Both the position numbers and the translations under genes were made by a program. A stretch of DNA of 64,000 nt, taken from positions 6,499,018-6,563,017 of the forward strand of contig NZ_CP045997.1 in NCBI RefSeq assembly GCF_010233585.1, in the 5' to 3' direction. Shown here one piece after another: positions 33,987 to 43,005 of the stretch; the first letter of the stretch is position 1, and every line of letters begins with the position of its first letter. Source of the DNA: Spirosoma endbachense (GTDB lineage Bacteria; Bacteroidota; Bacteroidia; Cytophagales; Spirosomataceae). Below the pieces are notes generated by a model. That model saw nothing but the letters and a program-made list of their open reading frames with translations, had not been told where the DNA came from and did not search any database.

Positions 33987-35111
33987 ATGTCTAATCCCCA
34001 GCTCGTTCTTATTCCGACGCCCGGCAAAGACAAAGCTCCACTCTCGAAAGCCCAGAAAGAGTTTAATCGGCTGACCAGTAAAATTGGCGAGTTGGAGGAT
34101 AATCTAAGTCTCTTCCGATCAGCCGCTACTAAAATTCAGCACCGCATCTATACCGAGTATGAGCCCTTATTGAACGAGTTCAATCAACTGCGGGCCAACC
34201 TAGTACGCGTGTTCGACCGGGCATACGAACGGCCTGAAACAACCAAAGTGGAGAAGAAAAAACTGGTAGACCTGATCGTCAATCTGACGTATAATCTGAT
34301 TAGTGAACACGGCCTGGACGAACTCAAACCGATCTTCGACAAGTACGATACCGATGGCTTCGATGCTACCGATGCCGAAGCCGACCAACAGGTTTCAGAG
34401 GTAATGAAAGAAATGGTCAGTTCGATGTACGGAATCAAGTTCGACGAGAACGCGGATATCAGTACTCAGGAAAAATTCATGGCGTACATAGAAGAACAGC
34501 TGCAGGCCCGACAGGCCGACGATCAGCGGGAAGCGGAAGAGAAACGGGCAAAAAAGCCAAAATCAGCGAAGCAACAGGAGCGTGAAGCAAAAAAACAGCT
34601 TGAAGAACGTAACATCACGAAAGCGGTACGAACCCTCTACATGGACCTGGTAAAGGCTTTTCACCCCGACCGTGAACCCGACGAAGCAGAGAAGACACGC
34701 AAAACCGAAATTATGCAGCGTGTGACCAAAGCCTACGAAAAAAGCGACCTTCTTGCCCTGCTTCGGCTCCAGCTCGAATTCAACCGGATCGACCAGCAAC
34801 ATCTGGAATCACTGGCCGAAACCCAGTTGAAGTACTATAATAAAATTCTGAAGCAACAGGCCGATGAGCTCAGTGACGAACTATTTGGTCTGCAAAGTCA
34901 ACTATCGGGCATGCTTGGCAAACCGTTCATGATGGTCAACTCAGTCTTAGGACTTGAATTCAGCTTTAACAACGACATCCGTGAGTTAAAAAAGGACATT
35001 AAAGCCACAAAGAAAGATGTAAAAGACCTCTCCGACCCTGCCATTCTGAAAGCCTGGCTCAAGTCTTATAAAATTCGGAAGGCCGATGATACGGATATGT
35101 TTTTCAGCTAA
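33987..35111 (+). CDS. J-domain-like protein (DnaJ-type) with coiled coils
   Basis: A 374-residue soluble protein. Residues 15-60 and 175-215 are predicted coiled coil (long charged stretches, EEQLQARQADDQREAEEKRAKKPKSAKQQEREAKKQLEE). A J-like segment follows: NITKAVRTLYMDLVKAFHPDREPDEAEKTRKTEIMQRVTKAYEKSDLLALLRLQLEF, with H226-P-D. A C-terminal helical domain completes it. The HPD motif suggests stimulation of an Hsp70 partner; it is a J domain in non-standard position. I start at ATG 33987, since the earlier frame adds a Cys- and Phe-rich leader. Confidence 0.75.
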   Translation: MSNPQLVLIPTPGKDKAPLSKAQKEFNRLTSKIGELEDNLSLFRSAATKIQHRIYTEYEPLLNEFNQLRANLVRVFDRAYERPETTKVEKKKLVDLIVNLTYNLISEHGLDELKPIFDKYDTDGFDATDAEADQQVSEVMKEMVSSMYGIKFDENADISTQEKFMAYIEEQLQARQADDQREAEEKRAKKPKSAKQQEREAKKQLEERNITKAVRTLYMDLVKAFHPDREPDEAEKTRKTEIMQRVTKAYEKSDLLALLRLQLEFNRIDQQHLESLAETQLKYYNKILKQQADELSDELFGLQSQLSGMLGKPFMMVNSVLGLEFSFNNDIRELKKDIKATKKDVKDLSDPAILKAWLKSYKIRKADDTDMFFS

Positions 35112-35134
35112 TCCAGATCGAAGCCTTGTTTACA

Positions 35135-36037
35135 TTAGGGCTGCCTGCTCACAACAACTTTCCAGTCGGCACCACTGAATACCTTATACTTCTCCGAAAA
35201 ATTGCCCTGATTAACGGCAACCGAAAAGTTCAGTAGACTATTGATATAGGCCACATCATCGCCAACTGGTGCTTCACCAAACGTATTGACGAGCCGAATG
35301 GGTTTATCGTACAGCGTTTCATTTTTATGCATAATCTGCACACGTAGCATCTCGCCGGACTTAGAACCGAGTTGTACCAGCATCGCTTTGGGAATATTAG
35401 TCCAGACATTACCATACTGAATATCAAGAGCCGGAATGTTTCCTTTCAGCACACCGTTTGAAAACTCGGCTTTCTGATACGGCAAACGAACCACGTCTTT
35501 ACGAATGGTTGAACCGACTTGTTGAAATGTAATGGTGCGGGATGCAAGTCGGGCAGCCGTGTATGCATACACATCACGTCCGTGAAAGGTATAGGATTCA
35601 TTCGAATTTTTCAGCCGATTGACAGCTTCGTCAATTTCCCGGATCTCGCCAATGCCCAAATGCTCCGCAATTAATGTCAGAGTACCGTTATCAGGTGTCA
35701 CAATATAGTGGCCTGATTTTGTGAGCAATACAACCGAGTGCCGATCTGTACCAACGCCAGGGTCACAGACCGAAACAAAAACAGTTCCTTTCGGATAATA
35801 AGGGACCGTCTGATGGAGTCGGTAAGCAGCTTCCCAGATATCGTAAGCGGGTATTTCATGCGTGAGATCAAACAGCTTTAGATCTGCTGAGACGCCCATG
35901 GCCACACCTTTCATGGCTGATACGGCTCCATCTTTCAGACCAAAATCAGATTGAAAAACGACAATACCATTCTGAGCCGTAGCAAGTTGACGGAAGCAAA
36001 AGAGAATCAGAAAGGTGAGTTTGTAACGGATGTGCAT
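35135..36037 (-). CDS. SAM hydroxide adenosyltransferase (DUF62), exported
   Basis: A 300-residue member of the SAM hydroxide adenosyltransferase (chlorinase/fluorinase-like) family, which hydrolyses S-adenosylmethionine to adenosine and methionine. Hallmarks are FQSDFGLKDGAVSAMKG (28-44), DLTHEIPAYDIWEAAYRL (57-74), VSVCDPGVGTDRHSVVL (88-104), TPDNGTLTL and TFHGRDVYAYTAARLA. A clear signal peptide (MHIRYKLTFLILFCFRQLATAQ) precedes the domain, which is odd because SAM is a cytoplasmic metabolite. The gene stands alone, 24 nt from the convergent J-domain gene. Confidence 0.9.
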   Translation of the reverse strand: MHIRYKLTFLILFCFRQLATAQNGIVVFQSDFGLKDGAVSAMKGVAMGVSADLKLFDLTHEIPAYDIWEAAYRLHQTVPYYPKGTVFVSVCDPGVGTDRHSVVLLTKSGHYIVTPDNGTLTLIAEHLGIGEIREIDEAVNRLKNSNESYTFHGRDVYAYTAARLASRTITFQQVGSTIRKDVVRLPYQKAEFSNGVLKGNIPALDIQYGNVWTNIPKAMLVQLGSKSGEMLRVQIMHKNETLYDKPIRLVNTFGEAPVGDDVAYINSLLNFSVAVNQGNFSEKYKVFSGADWKVVVSRQP

Positions 36038-36084
36038 AGCTGATGATTGGTAGGACTATTTACAAATATAGAGCCTATTGCCAG

Positions 36085-37410
36085 TCAGTACACAGGCATT
36101 TTTTGTCTTGCTTTGATCACATCAAGTAATATTACAACCGCCACAATACCGTATTCTACCGATGTCAGCCACAGATTTTCATGATAGGGTATTGTCCGAT
36201 AGGTAAAGTACGAAACAGGAATTAGCGCAGACCAAATCAACGGATACCAAAATCGGGTGAAGACCGAAGCGGCAACGACTGTGGTGATATACCAGGGATG
36301 TACCGTCGTTGCAAAGCCGAAATAGAGCGTCAGTATCGCCAATACCTGCGCTGGAACAGATACGTTACGCCACCGGAACGAAATCCACAAAATGCTTAGC
36401 GTTGTCGTAATCGACAGCCAGAAGCCAATGGTTTGAATGGCATTATATCCCTTCATCCAATAACCAATAGACCGCAGAACATAATACACACTGGCATTAA
36501 ATTCGAATTTCTGAAAATACAGATTTACACTCGATCCTACATTTTGAACCAGTTCCAGACTAGCGAATGGCAAAAACTGAAGAATAGTGAAAACACCCGC
36601 TAGCGTGGCATAAACCATTCCCTTTCGCCAGCCCAGCCATCGAACTATCAGTGGCAACAACAACAAGGGCAACAATTTTGTACCAATGGCCAGCGCCAAT
36701 GCGCCCGCGGAGCGTATCCAGCGTTCTGTCAAAAGCCACCAGCCAGCCAGTAGCGTAAAAAAGAGCATAACGGCCTCAAAATGCAGATTACCTGTCAGTT
36801 CAAGGATAACCAACGGATTCAGGCCATAAAATAAAGCCAGATTGGGGTTACGGTTCAACCGGCGAAGTAGCCTGGTCATTAGCCAGAGCGACCCTATTTC
36901 ACTGAGAAGAATTGGCAAACGTAACCAGACAATACTACCCAATAAACTATGTGGTGATAGCCATGCAGCCAGTCCGAATATAGCCTGATTTAAAGGCGGA
37001 TAGACGGTGAAATAATCTGGAGAATTAAGTTGCTGAAACAACACCCGGTCTAAACTGGCCGTGGCAGCTAAATCGGTTTCAACAAGTCTGGATGGCAGAT
37101 ACAGATACGGATTAAATCCATGTGTCAGCAGACGCCCATCCCAAACGAATCGATACACATCGTCGGAAAGGCAGGGAACGGCAAAGAGCAATAAGAGTCT
37201 AAAGCCGATTGCCGAGGCAAACAGCACACGATCAATCGGCTCTTCGCGCTGCCTGTCAATCCGGCGAATCGCCCATGCATACCCCAGAAATAAGATAGTG
37301 AATAAACCAATCAACCATCCGAATTCCTGACGGGGAACGAAATAGGCCAGTATAACGTACGAAGTGGCCGATAAAATCAACCAGAGAAAACGAAGCGGGG
37401 TTACGATCAT
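36085..37410 (-). CDS. Polytopic glycosyltransferase (GT87/DUF2029-like mannosyltransferase)
   Basis: A 441-residue inner-membrane protein with about ten to twelve helices. The first loop after TM2-3 carries LFAVPCLSDDVYRFVWDGRLLTHGFNPYLYLPSR, a DD motif typical of GT-C polyprenyl-phosphate-sugar transferases, and later YPPLNQAIFGLAAWL. Probably transfers a sugar from a lipid donor on the periplasmic side. The ATG at 37410 overlaps the stop of the upstream GT2 gene (ATGA), so the pair is translationally coupled. Confidence 0.8.
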   Translation of the reverse strand: MIVTPLRFLWLILSATSYVILAYFVPRQEFGWLIGLFTILFLGYAWAIRRIDRQREEPIDRVLFASAIGFRLLLLFAVPCLSDDVYRFVWDGRLLTHGFNPYLYLPSRLVETDLAATASLDRVLFQQLNSPDYFTVYPPLNQAIFGLAAWLSPHSLLGSIVWLRLPILLSEIGSLWLMTRLLRRLNRNPNLALFYGLNPLVILELTGNLHFEAVMLFFTLLAGWWLLTERWIRSAGALALAIGTKLLPLLLLPLIVRWLGWRKGMVYATLAGVFTILQFLPFASLELVQNVGSSVNLYFQKFEFNASVYYVLRSIGYWMKGYNAIQTIGFWLSITTTLSILWISFRWRNVSVPAQVLAILTLYFGFATTVHPWYITTVVAASVFTRFWYPLIWSALIPVSYFTYRTIPYHENLWLTSVEYGIVAVVILLDVIKARQKMPVY

Positions 37411-38927
37411 ACGCTCACCGGCACCGGGCGAGCCAACCGCACAGCAGGGCTGGCCGGTCGGCGTCCCGATTGGATGAGCGAATATACAGCGACCATTCCA
37501 AACCCAACCATCAGCATACAATGCAGGAAGAACATCCGGAAATCATGAATGTAGACAGCCAGCATCAACCCTCCGAAAAAATAGATGGCTAAAGCCCCTT
37601 CGGCCAGTGTCAACCAGCTCAGCTGACGGCTAACATACTTATTGGCATCCCAACGATCAGCAGCTGTTTTTACATTGAATTTAGGGGTGCGAATGAACGG
37701 TGTTTTTCGCCCGATATACCCTTCAATGACGGCAATTGTATTGTGCAGCGATAAGCCCATCATCAGCGACGAGTACATGGTAAAATACCAGACTAATTTT
37801 GACTTGCTCCCCTGTTTCAGTAACCAGAACGGAATGCCATAGAACGAGATCAGAATAAGCAGATTAACCTGAAACAGATTGATCACAAAAAACACGTTTT
37901 CCCACTCCGGATGTCGATGACGAATATAAATGAGTGGCACGCTCAACACACCAAGCAGCAATACCAGAATAAACGTAGCACTACTGAATAAGTGAAAAAA
38001 CGCATGGAGCTTGCTAACAAACGAGATATCTGATGCCTTCAGAACTTTTACGAACAGTTTGCGGGCACATTCGGCGGCACCCTTCATCCAGCGGTATTGC
38101 TGTGACTTTAGCGCATTCATCGCTACGGGCAATTCAGCAGGCGAACCAACATCTTCCCGATAAACGAATTTCCAGCCGCGCAGTTGAGCCCGGTAGCTTA
38201 AATCGAGGTCTTCAGTGAGGGTATCGCTCTGCCAGCCACCAGCATCGGCAATGGCGGACTTACGCCAAACGCCCCCGGTACCATTGAAGTTAGCCAGAAA
38301 ACCGGCAGCATACCGCCCACTTTGCTCAATGGTAAAATGAGCATTTAGTCCAAACGCCTGTAGCTGGGTCATCAGCGAGAAATCTTCGTTAAGATGCTCC
38401 CAGCGAGTTTGCACAATAGCTACTTTCGGGTCGCTGAAATGGGGTATCGTTTTGAGCAGAAAATCGGCATCGGGCACAAAATCAGCATCGAAAATCGCGA
38501 TAAATTCACCTTTCGCAAACGCCAGTCCATAAGCCAGCGCACCGGCCTTAAACCCTTTGCGTTCCGGCCGCTGGACATGCTCGATGGCAAAGCCTTGCCG
38601 TTGATACGCTTTCACTTTATTGGCAATGATCTGTACGGTTTCGTCGGTAGAGTCATCGAGTACCTGAATATCGAGCTTATCTTTAGGGTAATGCATCTGC
38701 ATCACGGCGTCGATTAATCGCTCAATGACGTAGAGTTCGTTATAGACTGGCAACTGTACGGTTACGCGGGGAAATCTATCTGGCTCTAGTGTACCAACCG
38801 ACAGAATAGCTTCCCTGCGTTTTCGTTCAGAACGCAGGTAGATGATAATCAGGCTTAACTGGCCACAGTTGTAGAGAAACAATAGCCCTAAAGCCAGCCC
38901 ATACAGAATCAGGACTGAAATTTCCAT
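37407..38927 (-). CDS. Processive family 2 glycosyltransferase (cellulose-synthase-like)
   Basis: A 506-residue membrane GT2. After an N-terminal TM (about 3-30) comes a GT-A domain: VQLPVYNELYVIERLIDAVM, QVLDDSTDETV (about 87-97), IAIFDADFVPDADFL (second Asp pair), TEDLDLSYRAQLRGW and the QQYRW motif, the D,D,D,QxxRW set of processive enzymes. Four to five TM helices follow, as in ceramide glucosyltransferase or cellulose synthase relatives. It is upstream of and coupled to the polytopic glycosyltransferase, suggesting a glycolipid or surface polysaccharide. Confidence 0.88.
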   Translation of the reverse strand: MEISVLILYGLALGLLFLYNCGQLSLIIIYLRSERKRREAILSVGTLEPDRFPRVTVQLPVYNELYVIERLIDAVMQMHYPKDKLDIQVLDDSTDETVQIIANKVKAYQRQGFAIEHVQRPERKGFKAGALAYGLAFAKGEFIAIFDADFVPDADFLLKTIPHFSDPKVAIVQTRWEHLNEDFSLMTQLQAFGLNAHFTIEQSGRYAAGFLANFNGTGGVWRKSAIADAGGWQSDTLTEDLDLSYRAQLRGWKFVYREDVGSPAELPVAMNALKSQQYRWMKGAAECARKLFVKVLKASDISFVSKLHAFFHLFSSATFILVLLLGVLSVPLIYIRHRHPEWENVFFVINLFQVNLLILISFYGIPFWLLKQGSKSKLVWYFTMYSSLMMGLSLHNTIAVIEGYIGRKTPFIRTPKFNVKTAADRWDANKYVSRQLSWLTLAEGALAIYFFGGLMLAVYIHDFRMFFLHCMLMVGFGMVAVYSLIQSGRRPASPAVRLARPVPVSV

Positions 38928-38968
38928 ATTGTCGAAAAAACAAAATTGATCTAACGTTGAGTTCGTTG

Positions 38969-38994
38969 CCGGGCAATTATCAGAAATTGCCCGG
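38969..38994 (-). terminator. Hairpin after the DPM1-like glycosyltransferase
   Basis: CCGGGCAATT (38969-38978) and AATTGCCCGG (38985-38994) form a perfect 10-bp stem with a 6-nt loop, 7 nt past the stop at 39002 read leftwards. A terminator or partial terminator before the processive GT2 gene. Confidence 0.6.
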
Positions 38995-39001
38995 TCATTA
39001 A

Positions 39002-39688
39002 TTACCAGTACTTGAAAATCGTCGTAATAATCTTGTAACCTGCCAGAACCGTGCCTTTCACCGTTCCTGAAATTTTTGAGAAACCAATTCGCTTCCGATA
39101 GTTAACCGGAACCTCTGTAACCCGTAGCCCTTGCTTTGCTGCCTTCAGTTGCATCTCAACAGTCCATCCGTACGTTGTATCCCGCATGTTCAAAGCCAGC
39201 AGTTTATCAAATCGAATCGCCCGAAACGGACCCAGATCCGTATAACGAACCCCATACAGCCACCGGAGCAACGTTGTCGCCAGCCAGTTACCAACCAATT
39301 GCTGTGGTGTCATCGAGCCCCGTTGCCGGTTACCCAGTGCCCGCGACCCAATCACCATATCTGCTTCACCGTTTAGAATGGGGGCTACCACCTGTGTCAT
39401 TTCGTTGGGAAAATCCGAATAGTCAGCATCAATGAAAACAACAACATCTGGCTTTTGTTGTCGATTGTGAGCGTAGGTAATTCCGGTCAAACAAGCCCGT
39501 CCGTATCCCTGAATTGGCTCGTTCAATACGGTGGCACCAGCACGGGCTGCTTCAACCGCCGTTTGGTCATTCGAATTGTTGTTGACCACGACAACTTCAT
39601 CCACCAGACCTACCGGAATTTCACGGATGACGTTGCCAACTGAGTTTTCTTCATTGAAGGCAGGAATGATAACGAGAATAGAATACAA
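39002..39688 (-). CDS. Family 2 glycosyltransferase, dolichyl-phosphate-mannose-synthase-like
   Basis: A soluble GT-A enzyme of about 229 residues: MYSILVIIPAFNEENSVGNVIREIP (1-25), VVVVNNNSNDQTAVEAARAGATVL, KPDVVVFIDADYSDFPNEMTQVV (DxD metal site), GSRALGNRQRGSMTPQQLVGNWLATTLLRWLYGVRYTDLGPFRAIRFDKLL and YGWTVEMQLKAAKQGLRVTEVPVNYRKRIG. It probably charges a polyprenyl phosphate with a sugar. No ATG lies near the domain start; I propose the TTG at 39688. An ATG at 39826 would add 46 residues unlike the family. Confidence 0.85.
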   Translation of the reverse strand: MYSILVIIPAFNEENSVGNVIREIPVGLVDEVVVVNNNSNDQTAVEAARAGATVLNEPIQGYGRACLTGITYAHNRQQKPDVVVFIDADYSDFPNEMTQVVAPILNGEADMVIGSRALGNRQRGSMTPQQLVGNWLATTLLRWLYGVRYTDLGPFRAIRFDKLLALNMRDTTYGWTVEMQLKAAKQGLRVTEVPVNYRKRIGFSKISGTVKGTVLAGYKIITTIFKYW

Positions 39689-39845
39689 AATATAGCTGAG
39701 CAGTTTGTGTGAGCAAGAAATTGGTTTAGTAAGGCGAATAGCAAGGGCCTGGTTTAGTATTGCTTTATCCCAATTATCGATTCGCTCATTTATCCATCCC
39801 AAAGATAGGATGCCAAATTCAATCAAAATGTCATATACTTGACAT

Positions 39846-40646
39846 ATGGAAATATCCTTTATTGGTGCGGGTAACCTCGCCTGGCACCTTGCTCCAGCCC
39901 TCGAAAACGCGGGACATCACATCAATGAAGTTTACAGTCGGCAGCTTCAGCATAGTCGTCAGTTGGTTAGTAATCTCTACGATGCCCGGACACATTCAGA
40001 TCTGAATTTTGCTGACAGCCCTTCAAAATTATTCGTTCTGGCCGTTCCTGACGACGCCCTTGACTCGGTCTGTTCTCGACTCGTATTGCCCGAAAACGCT
40101 ACACTTGTTCACACATCAGGCAATAAATCGCTCAGTGCCCTTCAAAACTGGATGACTATTTACAGCGATGTTCCGGTGCAAACGGGTGTATTTTATGGAT
40201 TACAGACGTTTACCAGAGGTCAGTCTTTTATGGACTTCAGCGGGATACCCCTCTGCATCGAAGCATCTGACAAAGTAACGGAAGACGCTCTCGTTAAGCT
40301 AGGGCAGGAGTTAAGTGATATTGTTTACCTGCTTACATCATCGGAACGCCAAACGCTCCACCTGGCAGCCGTCTTTGCCTGTAATTTCACCAATCACCTG
40401 TTAAGCATTGCTCATGATCTGAGCACAGCCGATGGCCTGGAATTCGAGTTACTGCAACCCATTATCCGCGAAACGATTCGCAAGGGACTGGCGGCCAATA
40501 ATCCCGCCGATGTTCAGACAGGGCCGGCCCGCCGGGGTGATCTGACAACGATTGAAAGCCATTTATCCCAGTTATCATCTCAACCGCAACTAGCCGAAAT
40601 TTATCAGATCATGACCGAAAGTATCAGGCATCAGTATGGTCGATGA
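39846..40646 (+). CDS. Rossmann-like / DUF2520 protein
   Basis: A 266-residue predicted NAD(P)-dependent oxidoreductase. The N-terminal Rossmann motif ISFIGAGNLAWHLAPALENAG is at 3-23 and FVLAVPDDALDSV at about 63-75, resembling pyrroline-5-carboxylate reductase/NADP-F420 oxidoreductases. The DUF2520 C-terminal helical domain is SSERQTLHLAAVFACNFTNHLLSIAHDL (about 161-188) with TGPARRGD near 231. The substrate is unknown. It diverges from the glycosyltransferase gene, and an inverted repeat ATGTCA/TGACAT overlaps its start codon. Confidence 0.88.
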   Translation: MEISFIGAGNLAWHLAPALENAGHHINEVYSRQLQHSRQLVSNLYDARTHSDLNFADSPSKLFVLAVPDDALDSVCSRLVLPENATLVHTSGNKSLSALQNWMTIYSDVPVQTGVFYGLQTFTRGQSFMDFSGIPLCIEASDKVTEDALVKLGQELSDIVYLLTSSERQTLHLAAVFACNFTNHLLSIAHDLSTADGLEFELLQPIIRETIRKGLAANNPADVQTGPARRGDLTTIESHLSQLSSQPQLAEIYQIMTESIRHQYGR

Positions 40647-40941
40647 ATCAATTAATAGTATAGGTTTTCAACAATCAGCTTTTGTTGTACCACTGGTAAC
40701 TTGGTTTTACCTTTACCTAAGTCACATTTAATAATTTACCAAATACTTGGGCAGAATCAACAAATGATATAGTTTTACTTTATTTTTAAACAAATTTGAT
40801 ATACCTACTGCTCATGTAACTAACTCATTTGCGTATATTTCGGATTGTTAGTACTTTATTGAGCAACCTATTCTCAAACAATATTGAGAATTATACTAAC
40901 CAGTGATCCTTTGATGGAACAGGTGTAATTAATTGACCGGT
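40647..40941. other. A/T-rich non-coding gap
   Basis: About 295 nt with no gene seen on either strand. It contains one 8-bp hairpin, ATTCTCAA (40870-40877) and TTGAGAAT (40884-40891), about 50 nt upstream of the sigma-like gene. The region most likely carries its promoter, but no clear TAnnTTTG box was identified. Confidence 0.5.
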
Positions 40942-41394
40942 ATGGGTGCGTTAAAACGATTAGACGGAACGTCTGCTTCCGAGGGCAGTTCTGCGGATAC
41001 TGAGCGACTTGCGTTGTACGAAAAATTTGGGGCTATGGCGTATGGCGTTATCCTACAGATAATTCCCCAACCTGAGCTGGCACAGCAGGTTTTAGTCGAT
41101 TTATTTGCCTCTCCTGAAATGGATCAGTGCCTGAAAGCGCCGACAAGTCTGGCCTGTAATATAATTCGGCTAGCCCGTACCAAAGCGCTCGAAGCCAATA
41201 GGATCGCAACCTCAGCCAATCCATTACCCTCTGAATCACAACAATCCGGGAACGACAATACAGAGAAGCTTATTTTTGATCTATCGTTTCGTCAGGGCTA
41301 TGCGCTCGGAGCGATTGCCGAACGATTGCAAATGCCATATGCAGATGTTATGAAGTCCATTCGCGATTATTTTAAGTATCTTCGTACATCTTAA
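40942..41394 (+). CDS. Degenerate ECF sigma-factor-like protein
   Basis: A 150-residue protein whose layout matches a shrunken ECF sigma factor. LALYEKFGAMAYGVILQIIPQPELAQQVLVDLFA (about 24-57) aligns with region 2.1-2.2, and LIFDLSFRQGYALGAIAERLQMPYADVMKSIRDYFKYLRTS (about 110-150) with region 4. Many basic DNA-contact positions are replaced or missing and the 2.4 segment is reduced. It lies 11 nt before an anti-sigma-like gene, the arrangement of SigK/RskA-type pairs. The ATG at 40942 is chosen (an in-frame TTG lies 9 nt earlier). It may be a bona fide divergent sigma or a non-DNA-binding regulator. Confidence 0.7.
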   Translation: MGALKRLDGTSASEGSSADTERLALYEKFGAMAYGVILQIIPQPELAQQVLVDLFASPEMDQCLKAPTSLACNIIRLARTKALEANRIATSANPLPSESQQSGNDNTEKLIFDLSFRQGYALGAIAERLQMPYADVMKSIRDYFKYLRTS

Positions 41395-41405
41395 CTGTCC
41401 TCGCC

Positions 41406-41912
41406 TTGAAGAATTATAACTATTTGACAAATGGCGTTTTAGAATCATATCTATTAGGCCTGGTGTCTGACGATGAGAAGCAGGAGGTAGAACGTTTGTT
41501 GACTACTGATCCGGAAATATTATCTCATTTGAATGAGTTGGAAACAGAAATGGAGCAGTATTTTTTGCGTAACGCTGTTCCTCCGCCACCGGCCGTCAGG
41601 AAGGCAATTCTGGAAAAAATCAATAAGAACGAGCTCAAAAAGCGCGATCCGGAAGAGTACACCCGTTTCAAACCAGATTCATCAGACGAGCCCACAAAGC
41701 CCAATTACATCGATGTTGAGGTAGATGATACCCACATTCGGGTGCATAAATACTGGCGCCCGGCTTTTATTGCCGTGTTTATTCTATCCAAGATTTTTTT
41801 GATCCTCGGACTTTACTATTATTTCAAAACAAACAGTCTCGAACAGGAAATTATCCGGCTTAAAGCAGCCTCTCAGCAAACATCCCCACTGCCATCTGGT
41901 GTAACACCTTAG
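41406..41912 (+). CDS. Anti-sigma factor (RskA-like, single TM)
   Basis: A 168-residue membrane protein starting at TTG. The N-terminal helical domain MKNYNYLTNGVLESYLLGLVSDDEKQEVERLL (1-32) is the usual anti-sigma start (leaving the zinc-binding HxxxCxxC out). PPPPAVRKAIL (59-69) follows, then one transmembrane helix (about 119-140) and a short periplasmic coiled-coil tail. It probably binds the product of the preceding gene at the inner membrane. The gene order sigma-like, anti-sigma, YCF48-like is compact. Confidence 0.82.
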   Translation: MKNYNYLTNGVLESYLLGLVSDDEKQEVERLLTTDPEILSHLNELETEMEQYFLRNAVPPPPAVRKAILEKINKNELKKRDPEEYTRFKPDSSDEPTKPNYIDVEVDDTHIRVHKYWRPAFIAVFILSKIFLILGLYYYFKTNSLEQEIIRLKAASQQTSPLPSGVTP

Positions 41913-41979
41913 GTTACATTTGGGTTGATTGACTGTCATAAGGCAAACGAATTGCCCGTTTACAGACAATCTCTTTCCC

Positions 41980-43005
41980 ATGAAGCAACGTATAGTTATT
42001 GTTTTAGCCTATTTCTCTTCTTTCGTTCCTGCCATTGCCCAATGGCAATTACAACCAGTTCAAACTACTGCCAGCTTTCGATCAGTGAGCGTCTCAGGGT
42101 CTAATGTTGCCTGGATTGGCGGCACGCAAGGCAACTTTGTTCGCACAGCAGATGGCGGTCAAACCTGGCAAACGGGTAGTGTTCCGAACGCCCAGTCATG
42201 CGATTTTCGCGATGTACAGGCCATTGATGGGCAAACCGCTTACTTAATGAGTGCTGGCCCAGCCGAAAAAGATCAGGCTCGCATCTACAAAACAACTGAC
42301 GGCGGAAAAACATGGGCGCTCCTGTACAGAACGCAGCAACCCGGTATTTTCTTCGACGGAATGGATTTCTGGGATAAACAGCATGGCATTATTTTCAGCG
42401 ATCCAGTCGATAACAGATGGTTCATCCTCACGACCGACGACGGTGGAAAAACGTGGCAACCTGTGCCTCCCGGCAATATACCCCTGATGCACCCTAATGA
42501 AGCTGCCTTTGCAGCCAGTGGCACCAGCCTTGCCATACAGGGCAAACGAAACGTATGGATTGCCTCGGGTGGAGCCATCAATTCACGCGTATTTCGCTCC
42601 AATGACCGGGGCCGGACCTGGAGCGTCAGCAATACGCCGTTACCAGCTGGCGATGCTACGGGTTTGTTCGGAATGCAGTTTTTTACCGAGAAAGTAGGAA
42701 TGGTTGTTGGTGGTAACTACAAACAGGAGCAACAAACCGGCCCCAATGCAGCCATCACCCGCGACGGTGGTGACACCTGGCAACTCGTTGCCCAAACCGA
42801 CCCGCCTGGTCTTAAAGAAGCTATTGCGCTTATTCCTGGTGATCGTTTGCTTACAGTAGGGCCATCGGGCACGAGTTTATCGGCCGATCAGGGCCAAACG
42901 TGGCAAAAACTCGATACGGACGGATTCCACTCCCTCGCCTGTGCAAAAGGTACCTGCTATGCTGTAGGAGCCAAAGGAAAAATAGCCGTACAACGATTTA
43001 AATAA
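41980..43005 (+). CDS. YCF48-like beta-propeller protein, secreted
   Basis: A 341-residue protein with a signal peptide (MKQRIVIVLAYFSSFVPAIAQ). The mature part is built of repeats of the Ycf48/BNR type, each ending in a D-G-G-x-T-W motif: RTADGGQTWQTG, KTTDGGKTWALL, TTDDGGKTWQPV, SNDRGRTWSV, TRDGGDTWQLV and SADQGQTWQKL. This gives a six- to seven-bladed propeller as in HCF136/YCF48 assembly factors and sialidase-like repeats. Periplasmic. It follows the anti-sigma gene by 67 nt, so it may sense envelope state for it (inference). Confidence 0.88.
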   Translation: MKQRIVIVLAYFSSFVPAIAQWQLQPVQTTASFRSVSVSGSNVAWIGGTQGNFVRTADGGQTWQTGSVPNAQSCDFRDVQAIDGQTAYLMSAGPAEKDQARIYKTTDGGKTWALLYRTQQPGIFFDGMDFWDKQHGIIFSDPVDNRWFILTTDDGGKTWQPVPPGNIPLMHPNEAAFAASGTSLAIQGKRNVWIASGGAINSRVFRSNDRGRTWSVSNTPLPAGDATGLFGMQFFTEKVGMVVGGNYKQEQQTGPNAAITRDGGDTWQLVAQTDPPGLKEAIALIPGDRLLTVGPSGTSLSADQGQTWQKLDTDGFHSLACAKGTCYAVGAKGKIAVQRFK

